Shown here in pieces: positions 16,385 to 25,026 of a stretch of 64,000 bases of DNA. The notes beneath the pieces are model-generated. The model was given only the letters and a program-made list of their open reading frames with translations. It was not told where the DNA came from and made no database searches. The position numbers were made by a program, and so were the translations under genes. Within the stretch, counting starts at the first letter, position 1; every line of letters begins with the position of its first letter. Source of the DNA: Dichotomicrobium thermohalophilum (lineage in GTDB: Bacteria; Pseudomonadota; Alphaproteobacteria; Rhizobiales; Rhodomicrobiaceae); contig NZ_QXDF01000001.1 in the NCBI RefSeq assembly GCF_003550175.1, forward strand, positions 520,501-584,500, given 5' to 3'.

Positions 16385-17962
16385 ATGAGCATAACCTACG
16401 ACCAGCGCCGGACCTTCGCGATCATCTCGCACCCGGACGCCGGTAAGACGACACTGACGGAAAAACTGCTGCTGCAGGGCGGCGCCATTCACATGGCCGG
16501 CGCGGTGAAGGCGCGCGGCGAGGCGCGGCGCGCGCGCTCGGACTGGATGAAGATCGAGCAGGAGCGCGGCATCTCCGTCACCAGCTCCGTGATGACCTTC
16601 ACGCACAACGGCCTGCTGTTCAATCTGCTGGACACGCCGGGCCACGAAGACTTCTCCGAGGACACCTACCGGACGCTCACGGCTGTTGACAGCGCGATCA
16701 TGGTGATCGACGCGGCGCGCGGCATCGAGAGCCAGACGCGCAAGCTGTTCGAGGTCTGCCGGCTGCGCGACATCCCGATCATCACCTACATCAACAAGGT
16801 GGACCGCAAGGGGCGCGAGGCGTTCGACCTGCTCGACGAAATCCAGGAAGAGCTGCAACTCGACATCGCGCCGCGCGTCTGGCCGCTGGGCATGGGCGGG
16901 CAGTTCCACGGCTGTTACGACCTGGCGCGCAATGAGTTCCATACCTCAACGCAGGGGCGCGGCGGGCCGTTCGATACCGTTGTCCACTGCTCCGGCCTAG
17001 ACGATCCGCAACTTGAAGAGCGTGTGGATGACGGCGTGCTTGCGCAGGCGCAGGAGGAGGCGGAACTGGCCGAGGCGGCCTATCCGCCCTTCGACCCCCA
17101 AGCCTTCCGCGAGGGGCACCAGACACCAGTGATCTTCGGCAGCGCGCTGCGCGACTATTCGATCACCAGCCTTCTCGACCTGATCGCGGAGCACGCGCCG
17201 CCGCCGCGTCCCAGCCCTGCCACGCCGCGCGATGTCACGCCGGACGAAGACAAGGTGTCGGGCTTCGTCTTCAAGATCCAGGCGAACATGGACAAGAATC
17301 ACCGCGACCGGATCGCCTTCTTGCGTATTTGCTCTGGGCGTTTCAAGCGCGGGATGAAGCTGCGCCAGGTCCGTACGGGCAAGGACATCACCGTGCACAG
17401 CCCGATCATCTTCATGGCACAGGACCGCGGCATTGCAGATGAAGCCGGGCCGGGCGACGTCATCGGTATCCCGAACCACGGCACGATCCGCGTCGGCGAC
17501 ACCTTCACCGAGGGCGAGAAGCTGCGCTTCACCGGTCTGCCGGCCTTCGCGCCGGAAATCCTGCGCCGCGTGCGCCTGACCGACTCGACGCGCGTGAAGC
17601 AGATGCGCCAGGCGCTGCAGGACCTCTCCGAGGAAGGGCTGATCCAGGTGCTGAAGCCCGACATCGGCTCGCAATGGGTCGTCGGCGTGATCGGCCAGCT
17701 TCAGCTCGACGTGGTCAGCGACCGGGCCAAGAGCGAATACAAGGTTGCTCTTGAGTTCGAGCCGACGCCCTACCAGATGGCGCGCTGGCTCAGTTCCGAC
17801 GACGAGAGAGCGCTCAACACCTTCGTCAGCAAGCACAAATCCGCGATCATGACCGACCGCGACGGCGATCCGGTCTTCATGGCGTCCAGCCCCTGGGAGC
17901 TGAACTACAAGATCGAGAGCAACGCGGCGATTCGCTTCTCCAAGACGAAGGAGATGGAGTAG
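16385..17962 (+). CDS. prfC: Peptide chain release factor 3 (RF3)
   Basis: 525-residue translational GTPase that recycles RF1/RF2 from the ribosome after termination. The start at 16385 gives MSITYDQRRTFAIISHPDAG; E. coli RF3 is 529 residues, so the length fits. GTPase motifs: G1 SHPDAGKTT (15-23), switch region EQERGISVTSSV, G3 LLDTPGHEDFSEDT, G4 INKVDRKG. The later GTPase-associated domains include VSGFVFKIQANMD and the RF3-specific IGVIGQLQLDVVSDRAKSEY-like region. Its end is only four bases from the end of the convergent histidine kinase gene, with no terminator hairpin in between. Confidence 0.96.
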   Translation: MSITYDQRRTFAIISHPDAGKTTLTEKLLLQGGAIHMAGAVKARGEARRARSDWMKIEQERGISVTSSVMTFTHNGLLFNLLDTPGHEDFSEDTYRTLTAVDSAIMVIDAARGIESQTRKLFEVCRLRDIPIITYINKVDRKGREAFDLLDEIQEELQLDIAPRVWPLGMGGQFHGCYDLARNEFHTSTQGRGGPFDTVVHCSGLDDPQLEERVDDGVLAQAQEEAELAEAAYPPFDPQAFREGHQTPVIFGSALRDYSITSLLDLIAEHAPPPRPSPATPRDVTPDEDKVSGFVFKIQANMDKNHRDRIAFLRICSGRFKRGMKLRQVRTGKDITVHSPIIFMAQDRGIADEAGPGDVIGIPNHGTIRVGDTFTEGEKLRFTGLPAFAPEILRRVRLTDSTRVKQMRQALQDLSEEGLIQVLKPDIGSQWVVGVIGQLQLDVVSDRAKSEYKVALEFEPTPYQMARWLSSDDERALNTFVSKHKSAIMTDRDGDPVFMASSPWELNYKIESNAAIRFSKTKEME

Positions 17963-17966
17963 GCGG

Positions 17967-19424
17967 TCATTTGCGCTTGCCTTTTTGCGGCCTTCGCTTC
18001 GCCTTTCTGGGCTTGGGCATTCGCAGCCGCTCCGGCTCGAAGCGAATGCGCACATCGGTGCCTTCGCCGGGCTTGCTGATGATGTCCAACTGGCCCTGAT
18101 TGTCACGCACGAAGCCGAGCACCAGCCGCAGGCCCAGCCCGCGTCGTCCGGCAGCTTTTACATCCTGTGCTTCCTCTGGTGCCTTCGCGGCGGCGATCTG
18201 CGCGGGCGTCATGCCTGGCCCGTCGTCCTTCACGCTGAGGATCAGCCCGCCCTCGCGATCCAGCCGTGTCATGACGCGGATTTGTTTGCCGCCGTCGCCG
18301 TGCCGCAGGGCATTCATGAGCAGGTTGAGAAGGATCTGACGCACCGAGCGCTCATGCGCGAGCAGCAGCGGCGCTCCTCGTTTAAGCCGCCGCATGAGCG
18401 TCACGCCTTGCGCGGTAGCCACGGGCTCCAGCAGGTGCAGGCAGTCCGCGATCAGCGCGTTCAGGTCGAACCAGTCATGCGGCGGCGGCTCTCCATTGGC
18501 GCGCTCGGCAAAGCCGAGCAGGTCGTCGGCAAGTCCGAGAGCAAGTTGTGCAGTGCGGTGAATATCGCTGGCGTACTCCTTGGCCTTGCCCGGCGGCAGG
18601 CGGTCGGCCCGGTCGCTTTTAAGGATCTCCGCGAAGCCGAGGATGATCGTCAGCGGGTTGCGGATTTCGTGGCTGACGCGCGCGAGCAGCGCGGTCATCT
18701 CCTCGCCCGACGGTGGCGACGGCTCGGGGACGGGGCTTTCCGTTTTTCGCTGCGATTTGCGTTTGCTCTGGCCCGCTGAGCCTGACGTGCTGGCGGGCTT
18801 TCGCGCAGATTTTGCCGGGGCCTTGGTGGCAGGCTTTTGCGTGCCCGCGGCGCTTGCTTGCGCCAAGCCCTTGGCGTCGCCCAGGTCCCGCGCGATGGCT
18901 TTCAGCGCGCCGATGTCCGAGCGGGTAGCTGTCTTGCGCGGCGTCTTCTGTGGTTGCGGTGGTTTGCGGGCCGGATTTTGCGGCGCCGTTTCAGCCAGCT
19001 CGGCCGCCGGATGAACCGCAATCTCCGCAGGCGTTTCGGCTTCTTCCCGTTCGGTCAGCACACGCACGACCAGCCCAGGCCGATTTCCGGCAAGCTGCAG
19101 CCGCTGAAACACGCAGGAAACGGGCACATCGCCTCTCGGCGTCGGCACGCGCAGCGTTTCGGCGTGGTCGCCGAGCGCCTTGCCGGACCGCGCCAGTTCT
19201 GTCAGCCGGGCAGGCGCACCACGCGTCTTACCCGTGCGCCGCCGCTTCAGTCGCTCCGGCGTCGCATCGCCCCACAGCTTGGCCGCCGCCGCATTGGCCC
19301 AGACAATACGCCGCCCCTGCCCGTCCCACACCCAGACGGGGTCGTCGGTCGCCAGAAAGCTCTCCAGCGGCAACGCGCGCGCCGCCGGGGCGGCCGGCGC
19401 CGGAACGCTTGCAGTCTGCGCCAT
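17967..19424 (-). CDS. PAS-containing sensor histidine kinase
   Basis: 485-residue cytoplasmic-looking kinase: no signal peptide or membrane helix. A PAS-like domain at about 18-125 (DDPVWVWDGQGRRIVWANAAAAKLWG) is followed by a long Pro/Lys/Ala-rich linker (about 130-240). The H-box RVSHEIRNPLT carries phosphoacceptor His252. The ATPase has N-box LLMNALRHG (Asn371), G1 DDGPGM (401-405) and G2 GRRGLGLRL (426-433), and the protein ends in a strongly basic tail. No response regulator gene is adjacent, so it is an orphan kinase. The domain layout recalls the PdhS/DivJ-type kinases of alphaproteobacterial cell-cycle control, but this link is only by resemblance. Confidence 0.88.
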   Translation of the reverse strand: MAQTASVPAPAAPAARALPLESFLATDDPVWVWDGQGRRIVWANAAAAKLWGDATPERLKRRRTGKTRGAPARLTELARSGKALGDHAETLRVPTPRGDVPVSCVFQRLQLAGNRPGLVVRVLTEREEAETPAEIAVHPAAELAETAPQNPARKPPQPQKTPRKTATRSDIGALKAIARDLGDAKGLAQASAAGTQKPATKAPAKSARKPASTSGSAGQSKRKSQRKTESPVPEPSPPSGEEMTALLARVSHEIRNPLTIILGFAEILKSDRADRLPPGKAKEYASDIHRTAQLALGLADDLLGFAERANGEPPPHDWFDLNALIADCLHLLEPVATAQGVTLMRRLKRGAPLLLAHERSVRQILLNLLMNALRHGDGGKQIRVMTRLDREGGLILSVKDDGPGMTPAQIAAAKAPEEAQDVKAAGRRGLGLRLVLGFVRDNQGQLDIISKPGEGTDVRIRFEPERLRMPKPRKAKRRPQKGKRK

Positions 19425-19523
19425 CGATATGTGCCCGTTCGTAAATGGTTAAAGAATTATCACCAACCGCCTGTCGGTTGAAGGAAATTCCCGATTTGCC
19501 CCCAACCCGCGCCGGGGTCGAAA

Positions 19524-19602
19524 TTGTGCGCTGCAACTGCATCCGGCCGTTGTACGCGGAGGTCAGGATTGTTGCGCTGCAAAAAATTGTTGCATTGCAG
19601 CA
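19524..19602 (+). promoter_or_regulatory. TGC-rich repeats upstream of the phasin genes (PhaR-like sites) with a possible promoter
   Basis: Three related TGC-rich elements lie about 100-180 bases before the first phasin gene: 19524-19541 (TTGTGCGCTGCAACTGCA), 19569-19582 (TTGTTGCGCTGCAA) and 19587-19602 (TTGTTGCATTGCAGCA); the last two start 18 bases apart. PhaR, the PHB-responsive repressor of alphaproteobacteria, binds TGC-rich dyads of this kind upstream of phaP. The third element overlaps TTGTTG at 19587-19592, 17 bases before TATTAG at 19610-19615, a plausible -35/-10 pair, so binding there would block transcription. Confidence 0.5.
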
Positions 19603-19704
19603 TAATTCATATTAGGACAGGGCATAGCCGGCGCAGGAGCGATCTGCACCCTTGCCGGCTCCGCTTAGAAAATTTTCGGAATTTCCAGTCGTGGAGAGCT
19701 TGAG

Positions 19705-20079
19705 ATGAACGACGCTACCAATTTCGATATTCCCGCTCCGGTCCGTCAGATGGCGGAAAAGTCCGTTGAGCAGACCAAGCAGGCGTATGACCGCCTGTTG
19801 GAAGCCGCGCGCCAGGCGCAGGGCATGTTCGCTGATTCCACGAACGCCATGGGCATGGGCAGCAAGGAAATCCAGGAAAAGACCATGCAGTACGCCGAGG
19901 CCAACGTGCAGGCGAGCTTCGATCTGGCCGAGCGCCTGGTGAAGGCGAAGGACCTGCAGGAGGTCATGGAGATCCAGACCCAGTTTGCGCGTCAGCAGAT
20001 GGAATCCTACACCCAGCAGGCGCAGGAAATTTCCAAGATGATGGCCGAGGCCGCTCAGAAGGCGCAGCCGAAGGCGTAA
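19705..20079 (+). CDS. Phasin family protein (first copy)
   Basis: 124-residue amphipathic helical protein (MNDATNFDIPAPVRQMAEKSVEQTKQAYDRLL is its start region by description) of the Phasin_2-type family, which coats polyhydroxyalkanoate granules. The pattern of long helices rich in Ala, Gln, Glu and Met, with ERLVKAKDLQEVMEIQTQFARQQ, matches alphaproteobacterial phasins. GGAGAG precedes the ATG. It is followed 46 bases later by a second, longer phasin gene. No PHA synthase or PhaR gene is within view, so the granule link rests on family and on the TGC-rich upstream sites. Confidence 0.9.
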   Translation: MNDATNFDIPAPVRQMAEKSVEQTKQAYDRLLEAARQAQGMFADSTNAMGMGSKEIQEKTMQYAEANVQASFDLAERLVKAKDLQEVMEIQTQFARQQMESYTQQAQEISKMMAEAAQKAQPKA

Positions 20080-20125
20080 CGTCCGTGATCGCTTCGACCT
20101 TTCGGCATCATAAGGAGGACTGACC

Positions 20126-20629
20126 ATGAGTGAGCAGTGGACAAACACGCCGGCGCCGGGTGCTCAGGACACCGGCTTTTCGCCGGCACAGGTTGCCGCG
20201 CCGACGCCGAACTTCAGCGCCGAAGTGGGCGAGACCCCGGAGGCGATTCGCGCCTATGCGGAGAAGACTCTCGCGCAGCTTCGCGAATCCTACACCCAGG
20301 CGCGTCAGGCCATGGAAGACGCGACTGCGGCGATGGAGGCTTCGCTCGATCAGGCGACCAAGGGCTCGACGGAGCTGAACAACAAGGTGATGGAGCTGAC
20401 GCAGCGGAACCTCAACGCTGGCTTCGAGTTCGCCCGTAAGTTGGCGAGCGTGCGCACGCAGACCGAGGCGATGGAATTGCAGGCCGGCTTCATGCGCGAG
20501 CAGATGAACGCGATCAAGACGCAGGCCGAAGAAATCCAGCAGCTGAGCGCGCGAATCGCCACCGATGCCTCGCAGCCGTTCCAGCAGCAGGTCACGCGCA
20601 CCGTGAGCCGCTTCGCGTCGAGCGCCTGA
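20126..20629 (+). CDS. Phasin family protein (second copy)
   Basis: 167-residue phasin with a disordered, Pro-rich first ~40 residues and then long amphipathic helices. Residues 50-150 align by eye with the first copy: YTQARQAMEDATAAMEASL, LTQRNLNAGFEFARKLASV and AMELQAGFMREQMNAIKTQ, the last corresponding to EIQTQFARQQMESYTQQ in its neighbour. It has an excellent AAGGAGG ribosome site. The pair is probably one transcript, ending at the strong hairpin at 20647-20680. Tandem phasins with different N-termini are common in PHB-accumulating alphaproteobacteria. Confidence 0.9.
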   Translation: MSEQWTNTPAPGAQDTGFSPAQVAAPTPNFSAEVGETPEAIRAYAEKTLAQLRESYTQARQAMEDATAAMEASLDQATKGSTELNNKVMELTQRNLNAGFEFARKLASVRTQTEAMELQAGFMREQMNAIKTQAEEIQQLSARIATDASQPFQQQVTRTVSRFASSA

Positions 20630-20646
20630 CGCCTTTCTCACCGCTT

Positions 20647-20680
20647 GGCCGCGCCGGTCTCCCGGCGCGGCCCCGCTTTT
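20647..20680 (+). terminator. Rho-independent terminator after the phasin genes
   Basis: GGCCGCGCCGG (20647-20657), loop TCTC and CCGGCGCGGCC (20662-20672) form a perfect 11-base-pair GC stem, followed within a few bases by CTTTT. It lies 18 bases after the second phasin stop codon. Confidence 0.8.
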
Positions 20681-20753
20681 CCCGCCTTAACCTCCCGATA
20701 ACCCTGGTTTGGCAGCCTTTCCCCCGCTTTTCTGGCAAGGGAATGGAGCAGCG

Positions 20754-20999
20754 ATGAGCCAGCAGCCCGAGCAGGATGCGCTTCAGCGCGCCGTCGCGCA
20801 GGTCGGCTATCTCCACCAGGATTTTTCTGTTGAGGTCACGACCGCCGACCAGCTTGAGTGCAGCGAGCAATCTTCCAAGGCCAAGATGGTCATTGTGCGC
20901 AACGAGGTAACCAAGGCCTGGCACGCCTATCGCCGCGGTCGAGGACAAGCTTGGTTAGACGCATTCCGCCGGGACTTGACCGCTGGCGCGTTCAATTAA
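20754..20999 (+). CDS. Small protein of unknown function, 81 residues
   Basis: Begins MSQQPEQDALQRAVAQVGYLH and contains a central VEVTTADQLECSEQSSKAKMVIV region and an aromatic, basic C-terminal half (KAWHAYRRGRGQAWLDAFRRD). No signal peptide or transmembrane segment. The ATG at 20754 has GGAG about 9 bases upstream; the open frame extends to 20709, but that part overlaps the likely promoter zone after the phasin terminator. I do not recognise the family. It is convergent with the nitrilase-family gene (15-base gap). Confidence 0.55.
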   Translation: MSQQPEQDALQRAVAQVGYLHQDFSVEVTTADQLECSEQSSKAKMVIVRNEVTKAWHAYRRGRGQAWLDAFRRDLTAGAFN

Positions 21000-21014
21000 G
21001 CCGGCGTCCCCGCA

Positions 21015-21863
21015 TTAGACCTTTCGGATACTGAACGGGCGCCGGTGCTGCAGCGCGGGGATGCGCTGCCGCGCCTCGGCAACCTTCCCCGGATCAATTT
21101 CCGCTACGATCACGCCCGGCTTGTCGCCGGACCGCTCCGCCACAAGCTCACCCCATGGGTCGACGATCAGGCTGTGCCCATAGGTTTCCCGGTCCGTATC
21201 GTGTACGCCGCCCTGCGCCGCCGCAAATATGAAGCAACCGGTTTCAATTGCCCGCGCGCGGAGGAGAATGTGCCAGTGCGCCGCGCCCGTCTGTCGGGTG
21301 AAGGCCGAGGGAACGGTGATGAAATCGGCGCCCGCCTGCGCCAGCGCGATGTATTGCTCCGGGAAGCGGAGGTCGTAGCAGGTCGTCAGCCCGATCATGC
21401 CCCAGGGCAGCGACGCCAGCACTGCTTCCTCCCCCGGCCGGTAGTTCTTCGATTCGCGATAGCTCTCGCCGCCCGGCAGATCGACGTCGAACATGTGAAT
21501 CTTGTCGTAGCGTGCGGCGATATCGCCCTGCGGCGTGATGAGAAAGGAGCGGTTGGCAGCCCGCCGGTCGCCCACGAGGACGGGCATGCCGCCGATGTGG
21601 AGCCATACGGCCAGTTCCGCCGCCAGTTCGCGGAAGATGCGCAGCGCGGGCGTGGCCTCTTCCGGCGCGATGGCGGCGAACAGCGGCGCTGTCCGCATCT
21701 CTATGAGCGAGGTGTTTTCGGGCGTCAGGATGTAGTCGGCTTGCGATGCCGCCTCACGGATCAGAGGCACGGCATGGTCGATCGAGGTTTTGGGGTCGCC
21801 GCTGGCGCGGAGCTGGACCAGGGCGCATCGGAAGGCGCGCGAGGAACCGGGCTGATCCGACAT
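21015..21863 (-). CDS. Nitrilase-superfamily carbon-nitrogen hydrolase (Nit/omega-amidase-like)
   Basis: 282-residue C-N hydrolase with the complete Glu-Lys-Cys triad: Glu in ILTPENTSL, Lys in ARYDKIHMFDVD, Cys in GLTTCYDLRFPEQY. The combination with YDKIHMFDVDLPGGESY and AAQGGVHDTDRETYGHS is typical of Nit1/Nit2-like enzymes, which hydrolyse amides such as deaminated glutathione or alpha-keto-glutaramate. The glutaredoxin gene upstream on the same strand (54-base gap) is the usual Rhizobiales partner and fits a role in repairing damaged glutathione. The exact substrate is inferred, not visible. Its ribosome site lies in the loop of a small hairpin (21864-21881). Confidence 0.9.
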   Translation of the reverse strand: MSDQPGSSRAFRCALVQLRASGDPKTSIDHAVPLIREAASQADYILTPENTSLIEMRTAPLFAAIAPEEATPALRIFRELAAELAVWLHIGGMPVLVGDRRAANRSFLITPQGDIAARYDKIHMFDVDLPGGESYRESKNYRPGEEAVLASLPWGMIGLTTCYDLRFPEQYIALAQAGADFITVPSAFTRQTGAAHWHILLRARAIETGCFIFAAAQGGVHDTDRETYGHSLIVDPWGELVAERSGDKPGVIVAEIDPGKVAEARQRIPALQHRRPFSIRKV

Positions 21864-21917
21864 GTTGAAGGCTCCTCTTCAAGGTCGCTGCCCGGGACGC
21901 GGGCTGCGCGTTGCCGC

Positions 21918-22178
21918 TCAGGCGCGCGCGAGCAGCGGATCCAGACCGCCGGCGGCATCGAGCGCGTGAAGCTCGTCGCACCCGCCGATGTGCTCTCCGT
22001 CGATGAAGATCTGCGGGACCGTATGCGCTCCGCCGGCACGTTCGCGCATAGCCGCGCGGGCGTTCGGCTTCATCGTGACGTCGAATTCTTCAAAGCTGGC
22101 CCCCTTGCGGCGCAGCAGCCGCTTGGCGCGGATACAGAAGGGGCAGAAAAGGGTGGTGTAGATTTCGACTTTGGGCAT
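21918..22178 (-). CDS. grxC: Glutaredoxin 3 (GrxC)
   Basis: 86-residue dithiol glutaredoxin. The active site is C12-P-F-C15 in IYTTLFCPFCIRAKRLL. The cis-Pro motif TVPQIFIDG and the glutathione-binding GGCDEL follow at the usual spacing. It reduces protein disulfides and glutathione mixed disulfides in the cytoplasm. It is probably co-transcribed with the downstream nitrilase-family gene. In many Rhizobiales a comF gene sits immediately upstream; here olsB does instead. Confidence 0.95.
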   Translation of the reverse strand: MPKVEIYTTLFCPFCIRAKRLLRRKGASFEEFDVTMKPNARAAMRERAGGAHTVPQIFIDGEHIGGCDELHALDAAGGLDPLLARA

Positions 22179-22241
22179 CGCTTGTTACGGGTTGATCACA
22201 TGCGGGCTGGGCATCCAAAGCGCGGAAAGTGTCGACGCCCA

Positions 22242-23225
22242 TCAGATCATTTCGCTGCGAGGGCGCATGGCCACACTCGCCGCCGACTGATTCGGCGCGC
22301 CGAAGTGGTCAAAGTAGCGTGAGTCGATGGCCTCCACCGGCAGGATGATCAGCACGTCGGTCGTGCCGAACTGCTGATCGACGACCGCGCCATCACCCAC
22401 ATAGGCACCGAGCCGCAAATAGCCCTTGATCAGCGGGGGAAGTGCCTTCAGCGCAGCCCGCTGGTCCACCTCCTCGGCGGGCAGAAGGTTCATGTCGCGG
22501 TAGAGATGGTCATGCGCGCGGACCTGCCATTCGTCCGGCGCGCTGGCAAAGTGATGCAGGAAGGACAGCGCCATCTTGTGCTCGTTCGGGTCGGTGCCGG
22601 CGAAGCTGGCGCAGCCGAGCATCACGTCAACGCCGTGTTCCCGGACATAGGTCCAGATTCCCTGCCAGAGCAGTTCGACCGTGCGCCGGTTCCGATAGGG
22701 CTTCAGAACGCATGAGCGGCCCAGCTCCATGAATTTGTGGGTCTCGCGCTTGCGGGCGATCAGCGGCGCAATATCGTATTCGCTTTGCGTGTAGAAGCCG
22801 CCGTGGCGTTCGGCAATATCCTGGCGCAGCACGCGATAGGTGCCCACCGCACGCGCCCGGCGCGGCCATCGCTGGCGCGTCTTGGGCACGGCGCCCCGGT
22901 CAACGACGAGAAGGTGATCGCAGATCGCGTCGTAGGGATCCTCATCGCGCCGGTTGAGCATCGTGGTCGCGTCGGGGATGGCGGACATCTCCTCGTAAAA
23001 GACGCGATAACGGAGGCGTTGGGCGCGGCGCACATCGCCGCGCGAGCGCGCGAGGCGCACTTCAAGCGTGCCGATCTGTCCATAGACCTTGGCCGGCGTG
23101 CGCCGCATCATGAAGCTGCGGGCCTTGCTGCGGCTCGGGTGATACGCAGCGCCCTGCGCGAGCGGCAGCCTTGCGGACCGCGCCGGCCGGAACTTGCTGG
23201 CAATACGTCGAACGTTAAGTCTCAT
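22242..23225 (-). CDS. olsB: L-ornithine N-alpha-acyltransferase OlsB (hemolysin-like GNAT)
   Basis: About 327 residues of the OlsB/hemolysin-acyltransferase family, which transfers a 3-hydroxyacyl chain from acyl carrier protein to ornithine, the first step of ornithine-lipid synthesis. Diagnostic segments: VRLARSRGDVRRAQRLRYRVFYEEM, DEDPYDAICDHLLVVD, VGTYRVLRQ, ELGRSCVLKPYRNRRTVELLWQG (in part), MLGCASFAGTDP and a C-terminal PLIKGYLRLGAYVGDGAVVD. The ATG at 23225 follows GGTAGG; an in-frame GTG at 23240 is an alternative. No olsA homologue is nearby, as is common. The lipid product would replace phospholipid under phosphate limitation. Confidence 0.9.
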   Translation of the reverse strand: MRLNVRRIASKFRPARSARLPLAQGAAYHPSRSKARSFMMRRTPAKVYGQIGTLEVRLARSRGDVRRAQRLRYRVFYEEMSAIPDATTMLNRRDEDPYDAICDHLLVVDRGAVPKTRQRWPRRARAVGTYRVLRQDIAERHGGFYTQSEYDIAPLIARKRETHKFMELGRSCVLKPYRNRRTVELLWQGIWTYVREHGVDVMLGCASFAGTDPNEHKMALSFLHHFASAPDEWQVRAHDHLYRDMNLLPAEEVDQRAALKALPPLIKGYLRLGAYVGDGAVVDQQFGTTDVLIILPVEAIDSRYFDHFGAPNQSAASVAMRPRSEMI

Positions 23226-23490
23226 CGGCCTACCCAACACACATGCCCCATTAGTCTGCCCTGCCGAAAAAGCCTTGTCACGACCGCAGCCGCCTTCTTA
23301 GCCATATCTTCATACCGTTCTGCTCCAGGCTCGAAAAGTCCTGGAGTGTCCTGCACTGTTGGTCTTTTCGATCTTTTGACGGAGGACTTGAGAAGATCGG
23401 TCTATTGCCCCAACGGCCAGCACGCCGAATGTCCGAGCACAACGGCCCGACCGAGGTCGCCAACGCTGCGCGGATTCGTGAGGCGTTGCG

Positions 23491-25026
23491 CTAGGCGGCC
23501 ATGCTGGCGTTCATGGCTTCGCCGCGATAGGCGAGCGCCTCGGCAACGTGGATATGCGTTACGCGCTCGGATTGATCAAGATCAGCGATCGTCCGGGCGA
23601 GGCGGAGGGTGCGGTGATAGCCACGCGCTGTCAGGCCGAGTCGTTGTGTCGCCTCTTGCAGAATCGTCTGGCCTCTGTCGTCCGGTGCGGCAACATCAGG
23701 TAGCTTGCTGGCCGGGCACTCGGCATTGGTCCACACGTCTTGCAGACCAAGGCTTCGGTAACGGCTGCATTGGCGCTCTCTGGCCGCGACCACGCGATCG
23801 CGCACTGTGGCGCTGGGCTCGGGCGTTTGTGGCCGCGTCAGATCGAGTGCACTGACCGCCGGCATCTCGATCTGCAGGTCGATCCTGTCGAGCAGCGGTC
23901 CGGATATCCGGCTCATGTACTGGCTCATGCAGTTCTGTCCACGCCGGCAACTGCGTCCTCCCTCGAAGGCTTGGCCGCAGCGGCAAGGGTTCATGGCGCC
24001 GATGAGCTGGATGCGCGAGGGATAGGAGATGCGATGGTTCGCGCGGGCGATCGAGATCTCGCCGGTCTCCAATGGCTGGCGCAGCGAGTCCAGGACCCGC
24101 GGCGCGAACTCCGGCAGTTCGTCCAAGAACAATACGCCCCGGTGCGCCAGCGCGACCTCGCCGGGCCGTGGGCGCGTGCCCCCACCGACGAGCGCCGCCA
24201 TGGTCGCAGAGTGATGCGGCGCGCGGAACGGCCGCTCGCGGCTCAGGCCGGATTCGGACAAGAGGCCGGCCATGCTCTGGATCATGGCCACTTCGAGCAT
24301 CTCCTCGCTCGACATGGGCGGGAGAATGGTGGGCAGCCTTTCCGCCAGCATGGACTTTCCTGCGCCGGGCGGTCCGATCATGAGCATGTTGTGCCCGCCA
24401 GCCGCGGCGATCTCCAGCGCGCGCTTCGCGGTCTCCTGACCATACACGTCGCTCAGGTCCAGCCTCGCCGCGCGGCTTTCGACGGAACGGGCCGGCTCGG
24501 GCCGGGCCAGCATCTGCTCGCCCTTGAGGTGATTCACCAGGGAGAGGATGTCCGGCGGCGCAAGCACATCGACAGTCTCGCCGGCCCAGACCGCTTCGGA
24601 ACCCGAGGCGGCCGGACAGATCAGCCCCTTGCCGAGGGCGTTGGCGCCGATCGCTGCCGGCAGCGCCCCGACAATGGGGGACAGGCTACCGTCGAGCGCC
24701 AGCTCACCCGTTACGCAGTAGCTTTCAAGCAGATCGCCGGGGATCGCGCCGCTGGCGACCATCAGACCCAGCGCGATCGGCAGGTCGTAGTGGCTGCCCT
24801 CCTTCGGGAGGTCGGCAGGCGACAGATTGACGGTGATGCGCTTGGGCGGCAGGCCAAGCCCGATGGCGCTCAGCGCGGCCCGCACCCGTTCCCGGCTTTC
24901 AGCCACCGCCTTGTCCGCCAGACCGACGATTGTGAAGGACGGCAGGCCGGCCGAGAGGCTGACCTGCACATCGACCTGACGCGCCTCGATGCCGTGCAGC
25001 GCTACCGTGGAGATACGCGCGAACAT
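23491..25026 (-). CDS. comM: ComM/YifB-family Mg-chelatase-like AAA+ ATPase
   Basis: 511 residues: N-terminal Lon-like/ChlI subdomain (1-~170, with VDVQVSLSAGLPSFTIVGL and KEGSHYDLPIALG), central AAA+ module with Walker A GPPGAGKS (218-225), Walker B GVLFLDELPEF (297-307) and a Cys cluster in NPCRCGQAFEGGRSCRRGQNC, and a C-terminal Mg_chelatase_C region (GYHRTLRLARTIADL). In Vibrio and Acinetobacter ComM is a hexameric helicase that extends branch migration during natural transformation. The 5' leader contains two adjacent hairpins, the second covering the ribosome site. Confidence 0.94.
   Translation of the reverse strand: MFARISTVALHGIEARQVDVQVSLSAGLPSFTIVGLADKAVAESRERVRAALSAIGLGLPPKRITVNLSPADLPKEGSHYDLPIALGLMVASGAIPGDLLESYCVTGELALDGSLSPIVGALPAAIGANALGKGLICPAASGSEAVWAGETVDVLAPPDILSLVNHLKGEQMLARPEPARSVESRAARLDLSDVYGQETAKRALEIAAAGGHNMLMIGPPGAGKSMLAERLPTILPPMSSEEMLEVAMIQSMAGLLSESGLSRERPFRAPHHSATMAALVGGGTRPRPGEVALAHRGVLFLDELPEFAPRVLDSLRQPLETGEISIARANHRISYPSRIQLIGAMNPCRCGQAFEGGRSCRRGQNCMSQYMSRISGPLLDRIDLQIEMPAVSALDLTRPQTPEPSATVRDRVVAARERQCSRYRSLGLQDVWTNAECPASKLPDVAAPDDRGQTILQEATQRLGLTARGYHRTLRLARTIADLDQSERVTHIHVAEALAYRGEAMNASMAA

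Noticed and set aside
17962-17967. Terminator between convergent prfC and histidine kinase genes
   Set aside because: Only four bases separate the stops and no GC-rich stem with T-run is present.
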